Source: Chloracidobacterium sp. (GTDB lineage: Bacteria; Acidobacteriota; Blastocatellia; Pyrinomonadales; Pyrinomonadaceae). From it: a DNA stretch of 64,000 nucleotides. Made by a program: the position numbers and the translations under genes. The stretch covers positions 1 through 64,000 of the forward strand of contig JADJRV010000008.1 in the NCBI GenBank assembly GCA_016712045.1, read 5' to 3'. The notes beneath the pieces are model-generated. The model had not been told where the DNA came from and searched no databases. It saw nothing but the letters and a program-made list of their open reading frames with translations. The stretch's first letter is position 1. The number at the start of each line of letters is the position of its first letter. This document shows, piece after piece, positions 19,759 through 31,069 of the stretch.

Positions 19759-21573
19759 ATGCCTACCATTAAAAAGAGAGTCAGTCTCATCATATTTGTA
19801 ATTGCCACGCTCCTGCTCGTCGGGCTGGTGCCGCTTGTCTTAACAGGCTGGTTTTTGTCCGACAAAAGCGGCCGCGAACTGCGCTCCGCCGAAAACCGCT
19901 ATCAGATCCAGCTCGTGCAGGAAAAGGCCCGCCAGATCGAGATGTTTGGCCGCCGCTGGACATCGATCGTGTCGAGTTTATCTACCGCGCTTGAGCTTTC
20001 ACACGATCCGCTCGTAGTATCGTCCGCCCAGACCGAAGCAAAACTTGCGTCGATCTTGCGCGAAAATCCAGATCTGGTCGCCCTGTATGTAAAACCAGCG
20101 AACGCAGATTCGTTCTCGGTTTTCCGTGCGGAGGCTCTCAATCGCGACGATGTCGAAAACATTGCTGCCGAGATGTCTGCGGTCCAAACGAAAGCAAAGA
20201 TCTTTGCCGGTGAGCCGCGAAAACTGACCGCTAGCGGCCAGGCGATCATGTCGTTTGCGACGCGGGTCAACATCGATGGTGTAAAAGCCGCCGATATTGT
20301 TGCCGTTGCCTCGCTCCAATCCATTTCGCAAAGTGTTGTCGGCATCAACTCGACCAAATAGGCCGATCTCTGGAACGCCGGTTTGCCGATCATCTTCGTT
20401 GTCGATCAGTCGGGCGAAGCACTTTTCCACTCCGATGCGTCGCTCACCGCGTCGCGAAAGCCGATGGGCGATCTCAAGATCGTTCAGGAATGGCTCGAGT
20501 CTGGCCTCCAAGTCCAGTCCGCCCTTGTGCCATTTGCCGCAAGCTACGATGGCAAAAGCCACGACATGATCGGTGCCTATTCGACCGCGAGCGTCGCTGA
20601 CGGATACAACGTCGGCGTCATAGCGATGCAGGACGAAAAGCATGCCCTCGCATCCGTCGGCGAAATGCGGACGCAAACGTGGCTCATAAGCATGGCGTTC
20701 GCGGTGTTTGCTTTGGGAGCCGGTTTTATCCTCTCGCGCTTTATGACAACTCCGCTATTGCGGCTCGTCGGTGCTGCGAAACAGATCGCCGGCGGCGATT
20801 TCTCGGCCCGTGTCGAAACTGAGAACATCACCGAGATTGGAACTCTCGCCGAGACATTTAACCTAATGGGCGGCAAGATCGAGGATCAGATCGCCAATCT
20901 TGCCAAAGCCGCCGAAGAGAACCGTGAACTATTCGTCGGAACGGTCAAGGCTCTGGCAGCCGCCATCGACGGCAAAGACAAATACACACGTGGCCATTCT
21001 GAGCGTGTTTCCCGTATCTCCGTCGCCATCGGAAAGCGTTTGAATATGCCCGCGGATGAACTCGAAACACTCCGCATCAGCGCTCTGCTCCACGACATCG
21101 GCAAGATCGCCGTCGATGACGCGATCCTCAAAAAGCCCGCCGCTCTTACCGAAGAAGAATTCGAGATCATGAAGACCCACCCGATGAAGGGCTACAAGAT
21201 CATGTCGCAGATACCCGCGATGAAAGACTTTCTGCCCGGCATGGTCATGCACCACGAAATGGTCAACGGCAAAGGCTACCCCAAAGGCCTGACCGGCGAC
21301 CAGATACCGCTGCAAGCAAAGATCGTCTCGGTCGCCGACACATTTGACGCGATGACGATAGACCGGCCGTATTCAAAGGGTATGGAACTCCAGCCCGCTC
21401 TCGAACGCCTTCGCTCTTTCGTCGGCACGCGTTACCAGTCCGATGTCGTAGAGGCTCTTGTTGACGCCTGCAACGCCGGCGAGGTCGCTAACGGCATCGT
21501 CCGCCAGCTTGCTGAAAAGCGGGCCGCTGAATCCGTCACCGACGACGATGTCGTTTTGGAGTTAGTTGCCTAA
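19759..21573 (+). CDS. Membrane sensor with HAMP and HD-GYP domains (in-frame TAG)
   Basis: 604 codons. TM1 is LIIFVIATLLLVGLVPLVL, a periplasmic sensor region spans about 35-300, TM2 about 307-327, then HAMP and an HD-GYP domain (about 391-580). HD-GYP motifs are complete: RGHSERVS, LLHDIGKIAV, HHEMVNGKGYPKGL and VADTFDAMT. It predicts a cyclic-di-GMP phosphodiesterase. Codon 201 is TAG (20359-20361) with no change of frame. CAG to TAG would be a single substitution, since the protein continues smoothly as ADLWNAGLPIIFVVD. This may be a sequencing error or a real nonsense mutation that separates the sensor from the output. Confidence 0.85.
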
Positions 21574-21579
21574 ACGCTT

Positions 21580-23292
<1,713 letters not shown>

Positions 23293-23532
23293 AAGAAAAT
23301 AACGCAATTCGCGTTTCTAAGTTTGAAAGAATAATGACGAAGGGTTAGACAAGTAACCAAACAATAGACGCGTTATCCCTCCGATTTCGTTAATTTCAGG
23401 AATTGGTCTTTTGAAGGGGTATGCGGAGTTCCGCCCCGCTGGGGGGAGAATTTACCGTTCCCGTTTAACATTGTTACCACCAATATTTTCCTATACTCTT
23501 TAGTTTGCGAGATACCTCGCGGTGCAAATTAT

Positions 23533-24568
23533 ATGGCGTTTTTTTGGCGTAGGAAGAAGGAAGATACATTTTCGAATTCGGTGCTGGGGCTGGATAAGTC
23601 GATCGAGGAGCTGCAGGCGCAGGAGGCGGCGGTTGAGCGTGAGATCGGGGTGCGGTTTAACCGGGCGATCGAGAAGACGCGGCATTCGATAAATAACCGG
23701 CTGGATACGATATTTGAGGGCCGCAAGCAGATCGACGAAGAGCTGCTCGATGAGCTGGAGGAAATGCTGATCTCGACGGACATCGGCGTGGCGACGACTT
23801 TGCAGGTGCTCGATGCGATCCGCCGCGGCGTCTCGCGTCAGGAGATCAGCGACCTCAGTGCCCTAAAAGCCGCGATGAAACGCGAGCTGCTCACCATTCT
23901 CAACCAATCCACCCAAAAAGGCGTGGCGGACGAGACCAGCGTCGATCTCGCGATCAAGCCGTATGTGCTGATGGTCGTCGGCGTAAACGGCGTGGGCAAA
24001 ACCACGACCATCGGCAAGCTCTCGCAGCGGATCAAGAACGAGGGCAACGAAGTGCTCATCTGCGCCGCCGACACTTTTCGCGCCGCCGCGAGCGACCAGC
24101 TTGAGATCTGGGCCGACCGTGCGGGCGTGCAGATCGTCCAGCAAAAACAGGGAACCGATCCGGCCGCGGTGTTGTTTGACGCACTTGCGGCAGCCAAAGC
24201 CAGGGGCACCGATGTTTTGATCGTTGACACGGCGGGACGTCTGCACAACAAAGCAAACCTGATGGCCGAGCTTGAAAAGATGAAAAGGATATCTTCGCGT
24301 GAGGTCGACCGGGGCTCCGCATGAGACTTTGCTCGTGATCGACGCGGTCACGGGGCAGAACGGCCTCGAGCAGGCACGCCAATTTATGAAGGTCGCGGAC
24401 GTCACCGGCATCGTCCTCACAAAACTCGACGGCACCGCCAAAGGCGGCATCGCCGTCGCCATCGCCAAAGAACTAAGCCTCCCCATCCGCTACGTCGGCA
24501 TCGGCGAACAAGTCGACGACCTGATGGTATTTGACCCGGAGAGCTATGTTAATGGGCTTTTTAACTAG
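23533..24568 (+). CDS. ftsY: Signal recognition particle receptor FtsY (one frameshift)
   Basis: The restored protein is about 345 aa. A short N domain (ELLDELEEMLISTDIGVAT) precedes the NG GTPase core with P-loop VGVNGVGKTTTIGKL, CAADTFRAAA, VDTAGRLHNK, TKLDGTAKGG and GIGEQVDDL. The frame breaks at about 24308 after REVDRG; one missing G in the run before GAPHETLLVIDAVTGQNG restores it. It is the membrane-associated receptor that docks SRP-ribosome complexes on SecYEG. The acidic A domain is minimal. The gene is essential, so the frameshift must be an error. The 240 bp upstream hold a small GC-rich hairpin (GCGGAGTTCCGC, about 23421-23432) and nothing else recognisable. Confidence 0.95.
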
Positions 24569-24575
24569 GAGAATA

Positions 24576-25058
24576 ATGAAAAACTATCTATTGATCGCGA
24601 TATTTACTGTCGCTGTGTTTATGGGGTCGGTTCAAACCGCTTCGGCGTGCTCATGTCTCATGCCGGCACCCGGCGTAAGTTTGAAAACGCAGGTTCGGGA
24701 AGCGAAAAGCTCCGCTACCGCGATATTTACGGGCAAGGTTGTCTCGATGCGGTTTTCGGACGAGAAGATGGACGGCCAGCCCGTCAAGGCGTACGCAAAG
24801 ATCGCCGTGACACGTTCGTGGAAAGGACCGGTGACTGAGTTTATCGAGGTCGAGACAGCGAATATCTGCTGCCTTTGCGGCTATACATTTGAGGACGGCA
24901 AAACGTATATCATTTACTCTAATTCAACCGATCCGAAATCGCTCAGCGTGTCGAGCTGCAGCCGAACGTCGCAGATCGTAGGTAAAAGCCCGGACGAAAA
25001 ATACCTCGGCAAAGCAAGGAAACCAAAAAGTCATAGAAACCGCAGCCGTACAATCTAG
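24576..25058 (+). CDS. Secreted TIMP-like (NTR-fold) cysteine-rich protein
   Basis: The ATG at 24576 follows AGGAGA. A signal peptide (MKNYLLIAIFTVAVFMGSV) leads to a mature start ACSCLMP, the Cys-x-Cys hallmark of TIMP/netrin-like proteins. Then come AIFTGKVVSM, SWKGP, CCLCGYTFEDGKTYIIY and SCSRTSQIVG, all matching bacterial TIMP-like sequences. 160 aa. The last 15 or so residues are basic and unlike the family. They overlap the region where ribD must begin, so an indel near 25010-25050 probably hides both the real stop and the ribD start. The bacterial family's function is not established. Confidence 0.7.
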   Translation: MKNYLLIAIFTVAVFMGSVQTASACSCLMPAPGVSLKTQVREAKSSATAIFTGKVVSMRFSDEKMDGQPVKAYAKIAVTRSWKGPVTEFIEVETANICCLCGYTFEDGKTYIIYSNSTDPKSLSVSSCSRTSQIVGKSPDEKYLGKARKPKSHRNRSRTI

Positions 25059-26144
25059 CGACGAAGCTCTCGTCAAACGTTCGCTCGAACTCGCAGCGAA
25101 AGGTGTCGGCCTGGCCAGCCCAAATCCGCTCGTTGGCTGCGTGATAGCCTCCGCCGACGGCGAGATCGTCGGTGAGGGGACTTATATCTACGACAACATT
25201 GTACACGCCGAGGCCATCGCCCTCGAACATGCCGGAGAGCGGGCAAACGGCGGCACAGCTTATGTTTCGCTCGAACCGCACAGCCATCACGGAAAAACGC
25301 CGCCCTGCACGGAAGCTCTCATAAACGCCGGCATCAAAAGGGTAGTTTGCCCGATCGAGGACCCAAACCCGCTCGTTTCGGGAAAGGCTTTGAACGTCTG
25401 CGTGAAGCAGGCGTCGAGGTCGTTACCGGCATCCTTGCCGACGAAGCCGCACGGCTCAACGAGAAATTCATCTGCTGGCACAAAAGCGGCCGGCCATTTG
25501 TTTATCTAAAACTCGCAATGTCACTCGACGGCCGAATCTCGATCGATAATAGCGTTTCGACCGCTATCTCCGGCGATGCCGGACGCAGACGTGTGCAGGA
25601 TCTGCGGCACGAGCATGACGCGATCCTCATTGGCGGGAATACCGCATTTGTCGACAACCCAAGTCTGACCGACCGCAGCGGCAAACTGAGACGACGTCCG
25701 TTGGCGCGGGTTGTGCTGGACAATCAATTGCGGATCCCTTTGGATTCCATTCTTGTAACAACAGCTCGAGAGACGCCGACAATGGTTTTCACGAACAGCC
25801 GGGATGACGAGGCCGTCGAAACGCTTATTAATGCAGGAGTCGATGTCGTCAAGACACAAATGGGCGGACGTGATCTCGCGGGTGTTCTTACCGAACTGAA
25901 ACGCCGTAATATTCAAAGCGTCTTGGTCGAGGGCGGCACGGAGGTTGCCGGTTCATTTATCGACTCGAGACTGGTCGACAAGGTTACCTTTATCGCCGCA
26001 CCGATCATCATCGGTGGACGCGAAGCTCCAAACGCCATCGGCGGAGCCGGAGCGGATTCGATCGCTCAAGCGATGCGTCTCGAAGACGTTACCGTCGAAC
26101 CTCTCGGCGATGAGATCGAGATCACTGGATATCCTGCATCATAA
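25033..26144 (+). CDS. ribD: Riboflavin biosynthesis deaminase/reductase RibD (frameshift; start unresolved)
   Basis: Bifunctional enzyme of riboflavin synthesis. An N-terminal cytidine-deaminase-like domain (SPNPLVGCVI, HAEAIALEHA, HHGKTPPCTEAL) precedes the C-terminal reductase (FVYLKLAMSLDGRI, RRVQDLRHEHDAILIGG, VLVEGGTEVAGSF). A missing A near 25382 (gggaaagg) shifts the frame between LVSGK and GFERLREAGV. No ATG, GTG or TTG exists in frame upstream of SSDEALVKRSL. The annotated start is therefore approximate and lies within the 3' end of the TIMP-like gene. The first zinc-ligand cysteine is replaced by histidine (EPHSHHGKTPPC instead of EPC...). rsmA follows after 6 nt. Confidence 0.9.
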
Positions 26145-26150
26145 AACTAA

Positions 26151-26948
26151 ATGAAGGTCCGTGCCAAAAAATCGCTAGGACAGAATTTTCTACACGACTC
26201 GTCGGTCATTGAGCGGATAGTCGGGGCACTTGATATCCAAGGCTCGGACACCGTCATCGAGATCGGCCCCGGCACAGGAGCGTTGACGGAAACACTTGTT
26301 AAGACCGGAGCAAATATCGTCGCTGTCGAGTTTGATAGGGAACTCGTTCCGCTGCTTGAGCAGCAGTTTCGTTACGATGAAAATTTCAGCCTTGTAAACA
26401 CAGACGCTCTAAACGTAGATTTTGCGATTATCGTTGACCAACCTAAAGACGTTAAACTCATCGCTAATCTTCCGTACAATATCTCCACGCCGATACTTCA
26501 ACGACTAATCGAACAACGTCATATTTTCTCGACACTCGTTCTGATGTTCCAACGTGAAGTCGTCGAGAGGATCGTTGCTAAGCCATCAACAAAAGAACGT
26601 GGATTCCTCAGCGTAATCGCTCAAACAGCATTTGATATCGAACACCTTGTTGATGCCGCACCAGGGTCATTTCGTCCCGTGCCAAAAGTGTGGAGTTCGG
26701 TTATAAGGCTAACGCCAAAACCTGCGTTCGTTGGCGATGACGTGATATTCCGCAAGGTTGTTAGCCAGTCATTCGCGCAAAAGCGCAAGACCATCCTCAA
26801 TAATCTAAAAGGCATTTACGATGACGCGGGTTCTGTATTGGAGTCCGCGGCAATCGATGGCATTCGGCGTGCCGAAACTCTCTCGCTTGATGAATGGCTC
26901 ACTCTTACCGCCGCAATAAAAAAAGGGACGTCCAAGACGTCCCGATGA
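26151..26948 (+). CDS. rsmA: 16S rRNA (adenine-N6,N6)-dimethyltransferase RsmA/KsgA
   Basis: 265 aa, intact. Motifs: KKSLGQNFLHD at the N-terminus, SAM-binding EIGPGTGALTE, acidic VAVEFDREL and catalytic NLPYNIST. It dimethylates the two adjacent adenines of the 3'-terminal hairpin of 16S rRNA during small-subunit assembly. It is closely spaced after ribD (6 nt). Its last codons lie in a hairpin that serves as terminator for the convergent gene. Confidence 0.96.
   Translation: MKVRAKKSLGQNFLHDSSVIERIVGALDIQGSDTVIEIGPGTGALTETLVKTGANIVAVEFDRELVPLLEQQFRYDENFSLVNTDALNVDFAIIVDQPKDVKLIANLPYNISTPILQRLIEQRHIFSTLVLMFQREVVERIVAKPSTKERGFLSVIAQTAFDIEHLVDAAPGSFRPVPKVWSSVIRLTPKPAFVGDDVIFRKVVSQSFAQKRKTILNNLKGIYDDAGSVLESAAIDGIRRAETLSLDEWLTLTAAIKKGTSKTSR
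26918..26943 (-). terminator. Intrinsic terminator for the peroxidase gene, embedded in the rsmA 3' end
   Basis: The stem GGGACGTC / GACGTCCC (26925-26943, 3-nt loop) is preceded on the plus strand by seven A's. On the minus strand this is a hairpin followed by a U-run, 24 nt past the di-haem peroxidase stop. It overlaps rsmA codons for KKGTSKTSR and its stop codon. Confidence 0.85.
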
Positions 26949-26966
26949 TCTAACTAATTGTATTAC

Positions 26967-29015
26967 TTAGCGAAGGTTTTTTATCTTCCTATCGGTGTCT
27001 ATTACTTCGATGGCGGCTTCCTGCAGTTCATCTCCCGTTGAAGTCAAGCTACCACTTGCCGAGGTGTTAAACGCATTGATCACTGCAACCTGCGAGACAG
27101 CATAACCGCCCGGGGCACTCGGGTCCTGCACATACCAACGTGCATAAAAAGTCATGCCGCGTAGTTTTCTCGGCAGGCTGAACGTAAAGCTGACCGATGA
27201 CCAGCCGTTACCCGCACCGGTATTTGCAGTATTCACCGTCAAACGTTTCAACTCGTTTCGAACAGGCCCCGGAGTATTTCCCGGTTGCACACCTGCTATC
27301 ACAAGAGTCGCTTGGGCATTGCCGAGAGCGTTGCTCATCGAAACGGTAAAGTTAGTGTTGCCGACGATAGGCGGCGAGAAGATCTTCATCTCAGGAACAA
27401 ATCCGCCCGAACCGGCAATACCGCTACCCGTTAACGTTGGGACGAACGCAGATTCCGTAAAGAGCATCGGCCGGTCGAACGGAGCCGACTCGGTCACAAG
27501 TCGAGGATCTGTGAGTGATTGCAGAAAAGCAACCAGATCATTCTGCTGTCCGCCATTAAGACCTAGCGGACGGATCAAGGCTTGCTGGAAATTTGGAGCG
27601 TTTCGGAAATCACCTCCGCGATTATAAAACGCTACAACCTGTGCGAGTGTCGTAAATTGTCCGTTGTGAAAAAACGAACCACGTAACGAAACATTTCGCA
27701 GGTCTGGCACACGAAACTCACCAATATTCTGATTATTTCCCGTCGCCTGAAATCGTCCGGTGTCTTCATTTGCCGGTCTCACGCCGATATTTCTAAAGCT
27801 ATTATCCGAAAACAGCGGTCCTGCATGACAAACATTACAACCCGCCGGACCGTTAAATATGCCGCGTCCACGAGCGGCCGCAGCTGAGATATTCGCAATA
27901 CCAGCTCCGTCAAGATCTATCGGAGCCTGATCGGTGTACAGAGCACGTTCATAGGCGGCGATCGCCATCGATATTCTCGCGGGTGTTACCTCAGCCGTCC
28001 CAAACGCCTCTAAGAAAAGATCGGAATAAGTTCGGCCGTTGATCCAAGTATTAAGGGCGGTAGGGATGGATGGCGAAAGTGCAAGCGGTTTTGAAACTGC
28101 CATACGAGCCGCAACATCGCTCCAATCTCTGCCGGTATGTGCCATTTCTGACGAAGAAACTGGCGGTCCCGCAGCCTGGCTCTCAAGAGCAGCACCGTTA
28201 GGAAGTAGAACATTATTGGTTAACGGGTCGATAAACTGTCCCGTTGCACGGCCATCCCAAAACAAGATCGGCGGATAGGCAGAATTGATATGAGAGACGG
28301 ATTTACGTCCGGTAACCTGTGCATTCAAGCCGTAGTTCGGTACGCTAGTGTAGCTGCCGTCGGGGTTTGTGAACGGTACGCCAGCAGAACCACGAACGTC
28401 GTCAGGAGTTCCGAGTATTGCGTCGGCACCGGGATTGATCGTTGTCGATGCTACCGAACGCGGATCCGTGCCGCCGTTATTTGAGTGGTGGCATGTGCCG
28501 CACGAGACTGTGCGCGTTGATGACATCTGTTCATCCCAGAATAAGGCTTTACCCAGATATATCTTTGTCGCGGTCGTTTCGTTTCCGACCGGAGCTGGCG
28601 GCGGCGGATTAAGCTGCGGGGCAGGTCCGCTCGGCGTGTTTGTACGCGTGCCCTGATCGGAGACGCTCATATCGCTGACCGTCGAACTGTTTTCAGCACG
28701 AACCCAGTAAAAGGCAGTCTGTCCCGCCGGAATGCTGCCGTCCTGAAAAAAGTTTGAGACGGTCGTTCCGATATCGGTTGCGGTAGCGGGATTGTTAGTC
28801 ACATTTCGGAAAAGCCGATAGCTCGTCGCTCCACGGATCGTGTCCCACCAGATAGTGACTTTGCTGTTGTATTTGCTATCAGACGCATTAACACCGGTCG
28901 GAGCCGATAAGGCCGAGCTACCATCCTGGCCTGTTACGGCTTCTGAATTTACGAGGACAAATGCCCCGGCTACGGCCACGAACGCCACGCACACCAAGAT
29001 TTTAAGTCTTTTCAT
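26967..29015 (-). CDS. Secreted di-haem cytochrome c peroxidase (MauG family) with N-terminal fibronectin type III domain
   Basis: 682 aa. A signal peptide (MKRLKILVCVAFVAVAGAFV) is followed by an Fn3-like domain (about 38-125: APTGVNAS, TSYRLFRN, AFYWVRAEN) and a Pro-rich linker. The cytochrome peroxidase domain has two haem-c sites, CGTCHH (about residue 172) and CNVCHAGP (about 390). Family motifs GKALFWDEQMS, PILFWDGRA and RNVSLRGSFFHNGQ are present. A C-terminal region of about 150 residues looks like an Ig-like secreted domain. It would act in the periplasm or on the cell surface. Last gene of an operon headed by an anti-sigma-like gene. Confidence 0.88.
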   Translation of the reverse strand: MKRLKILVCVAFVAVAGAFVLVNSEAVTGQDGSSALSAPTGVNASDSKYNSKVTIWWDTIRGATSYRLFRNVTNNPATATDIGTTVSNFFQDGSIPAGQTAFYWVRAENSSTVSDMSVSDQGTRTNTPSGPAPQLNPPPPAPVGNETTATKIYLGKALFWDEQMSSTRTVSCGTCHHSNNGGTDPRSVASTTINPGADAILGTPDDVRGSAGVPFTNPDGSYTSVPNYGLNAQVTGRKSVSHINSAYPPILFWDGRATGQFIDPLTNNVLLPNGAALESQAAGPPVSSSEMAHTGRDWSDVAARMAVSKPLALSPSIPTALNTWINGRTYSDLFLEAFGTAEVTPARISMAIAAYERALYTDQAPIDLDGAGIANISAAAARGRGIFNGPAGCNVCHAGPLFSDNSFRNIGVRPANEDTGRFQATGNNQNIGEFRVPDLRNVSLRGSFFHNGQFTTLAQVVAFYNRGGDFRNAPNFQQALIRPLGLNGGQQNDLVAFLQSLTDPRLVTESAPFDRPMLFTESAFVPTLTGSGIAGSGGFVPEMKIFSPPIVGNTNFTVSMSNALGNAQATLVIAGVQPGNTPGPVRNELKRLTVNTANTGAGNGWSSVSFTFSLPRKLRGMTFYARWYVQDPSAPGGYAVSQVAVINAFNTSASGSLTSTGDELQEAAIEVIDTDRKIKNLR

Positions 29016-29049
29016 ACTAATAATGACTCCTGCACCAATTACCTATTAT

Positions 29050-29718
29050 TTATTTGAATAAATGCCCAAATCTACTTTTGATCTGGTTTCTACAACGAAA
29101 CAATCTAGACTTCAAATTGCTCGTGCTAATCCCAATGGCCTCGGCCACCTCGTTCAGCGAATAATCTTCTGAATATACCAAAGTCATCGCTATCCTGTCT
29201 TGCTCATCGAGCACACTCAGTATCTTTTCCGTCAATTGCCTTGCGGCAAGTAGCCGCTCCACCGAAGGTTTTCGCCCATCCGCGACAGTCTCAAGATAGT
29301 CGCTCTCATCGCTGCTGAGGTCTGTTACCAGGCTTTCGGCCCTTCGTCCGCGACGGCGAAACTCGTCGTAACATACATTGACCGCGATCCGCGTCATCCA
29401 CGCCGGAAACGAGTTGTCCTCGCCGCCGCGATATTTCTTTAGCGAGAAGTAAGCCTTAGTAAAACTCTGCTGGACAAACTCTTCGATGTCGCTCCGCTCA
29501 CGGAAAAACCGGCTGACAACACGCGTCATCGGGCGTGTATATCTTTCAAAGATCACTGCAAACGCCGTCTCGTCTCCACCAAGCACGGCCTCTACGAGCT
29601 GCTCATCACTGGCCGGCGTAACATCAGTTATGACATCCGTCTGAGATCGGGTATTCGTCTGCAAATTGATATTAAGAACCTCTTGAAGCATTTTCTTCGT
29701 TTCCGATGCTCTAAACAA
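29050..29718 (-). CDS. ECF RNA polymerase sigma factor
   Basis: 222 aa; the ATG for MLQEVLNI at 29691 is an alternative start. Region 2 is visible as AFAVIFERYTRPMTRVVSRFF, DIEEFVQQSFTKAYFSLKKY and FPAWMTRIAVNVCYDEFRRR. Region 4 appears as ILSVLDEQDRIAMTLVYSED, then YSLNEVAEAIGISTSNLKSR and LFRCRNQIKSRF. It starts 12 nt downstream of the EF-hand gene. The anti-sigma-like gene at 31070-31753 is in the same unit, unusually upstream of the sigma gene. Confidence 0.9.
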   Translation of the reverse strand: MFRASETKKMLQEVLNINLQTNTRSQTDVITDVTPASDEQLVEAVLGGDETAFAVIFERYTRPMTRVVSRFFRERSDIEEFVQQSFTKAYFSLKKYRGGEDNSFPAWMTRIAVNVCYDEFRRRGRRAESLVTDLSSDESDYLETVADGRKPSVERLLAARQLTEKILSVLDEQDRIAMTLVYSEDYSLNEVAEAIGISTSNLKSRLFRCRNQIKSRFGHLFK

Positions 29719-29730
29719 ATTGCAGACGGT

Positions 29731-31053
29731 TCATTCTTTACCCGGCGGCCGGCCGGGGCCTTTTTCAATGCGAAATCCGCTCGGTACCGCAAACAGATCG
29801 GCTGACGGTTCGCTGCGTTTGATGTTCACGAGTTTGAAAACATGCTCACCGGCGATTGGGTCGAGATGTCGCGAATAGACGATCATCTGCAGCTCCGGCG
29901 AGAACCATTTTTCACTGACGACCTGAATTGGTTTGTCATTGCCTAGCTGACCCGCAGGTATCTCAAATGTTGTGCGTGTGCCCTCGACCGTAACGCCCTC
30001 GATCGTCTTTGTCCCGAGTGATTCTGTCTTAGCATCCGGCGGCGTGCCGGGTTCATTTGGCGGATTGCCGCCGATACCATGCTGACGGGCAACCTTGTTA
30101 TTCATATCAAGGAAATACTGTGTCTTAGCAGCAAAATCATTGATGAATACGAGCATCTGCGGCTTGCCATCCGCGCCGGAGATGCTGACACCACCGACCA
30201 TTTCAAGCGGCTGTTCGCGGCGTGTGCGGCCGGCGGCGTCCCGATAAAACGCACCTTTGTTCGTTTTGGTGACGGTCGTTCCGTCAAAGAGCCTGCGAGT
30301 ATCTTCGATCACTGTTTCTGCCGAAAAGGGCTGTGATTTAACCAGTTTGTCGCCGAATCGAAGCTCTGCCGCGATAAATCGTGCATTTGGCGGCGGAGGT
30401 GCGAGCCGCTCTGGATCGCCCCCCTCGCGTCTCGGAGGACGAGCCTCTTCTTTTGAGATAGCTCCGTCGCCGTTCTTGTCCATTTCGGTAAAGGTGGCTT
30501 TAACGATCTGTTCAAATTCCGAGCGGCTCGCTGTCGCTCCCTCAGCAGCCTTATCCATAAAGAAGAATGGCGGCAATATTTTTTTGCCGTCCGGACCCAC
30601 CTGTGGACCGTCAAGACGGATTCCTTGTCCCATCGGCGGACCGTTTGGTCTCATACCGCCGGGCTGACCGCCCATTGGCGGTCCTTGTTGTCCCATCGGA
30701 GGGCCTTGCGGTCGCATGCCGCCGGGCTGTCCCATCGGTCCGTCGCCGCCATTTCTTGGTTGGCGTCGCACTTCATTTGCGTCGATCGTACCGTTTGAGT
30801 TTTTATCGTATTCAGTAAAAGATGTCTCAATGGCGGCTTGCAGTTCAGCAGAATCTAGCTTTCCGTCCTTATTCGCATCCAGTCGTTTGAGCCAATCATC
30901 CTGCGGCGGACGCATTTCGTCACCCGGACGCATTTGGCCGTTTGGCGGACCGCCTGCTCCGGGCTGTCCCGGTTGGCGCGGCGGCCGCTGTGCGACCACC
31001 GTTATAGTTATAAATAGTGTTATAAAAATTGATATAAATGCGTGTCTTTTCAT
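29731..31053 (-). CDS. Secreted EF-hand protein with Acidobacteria-type C-terminal module
   Basis: 440 aa. A signal peptide (MKRHAFISIFITLFITITVV) leads to Pro/Gly/Gln/Met-rich low-complexity segments. EF-hand loops follow: DANKDGKLDSAE, DKNSNGTIDANE and DKNGDGAISKEE. The C-terminal 230 or so residues (FSAETVIEDTRRLFDG, YRDAAGRTRRE, EGVTVEGTRTTFEIPAG, VSEKWFSPELQ, LFAVPSGFRIE) match a module I recall from many secreted Acidobacteriota proteins of unknown function. It lies between anti-sigma-like and sigma genes (16 and 12 nt), so it may give calcium-linked envelope sensing; this is inference. Confidence 0.8.
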   Translation of the reverse strand: MKRHAFISIFITLFITITVVAQRPPRQPGQPGAGGPPNGQMRPGDEMRPPQDDWLKRLDANKDGKLDSAELQAAIETSFTEYDKNSNGTIDANEVRRQPRNGGDGPMGQPGGMRPQGPPMGQQGPPMGGQPGGMRPNGPPMGQGIRLDGPQVGPDGKKILPPFFFMDKAAEGATASRSEFEQIVKATFTEMDKNGDGAISKEEARPPRREGGDPERLAPPPPNARFIAAELRFGDKLVKSQPFSAETVIEDTRRLFDGTTVTKTNKGAFYRDAAGRTRREQPLEMVGGVSISGADGKPQMLVFINDFAAKTQYFLDMNNKVARQHGIGGNPPNEPGTPPDAKTESLGTKTIEGVTVEGTRTTFEIPAGQLGNDKPIQVVSEKWFSPELQMIVYSRHLDPIAGEHVFKLVNIKRSEPSADLFAVPSGFRIEKGPGRPPGKE

Positions 31054-31069
31054 TGCTAACTCCTGAAAA

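Noticed and set aside
20359..20361. Pyrrolysine or stop-codon reassignment at the HD-GYP TAG
   Set aside because: Only one in-frame TAG, and other genes (for example SDR, kinase) end normally with TAG.
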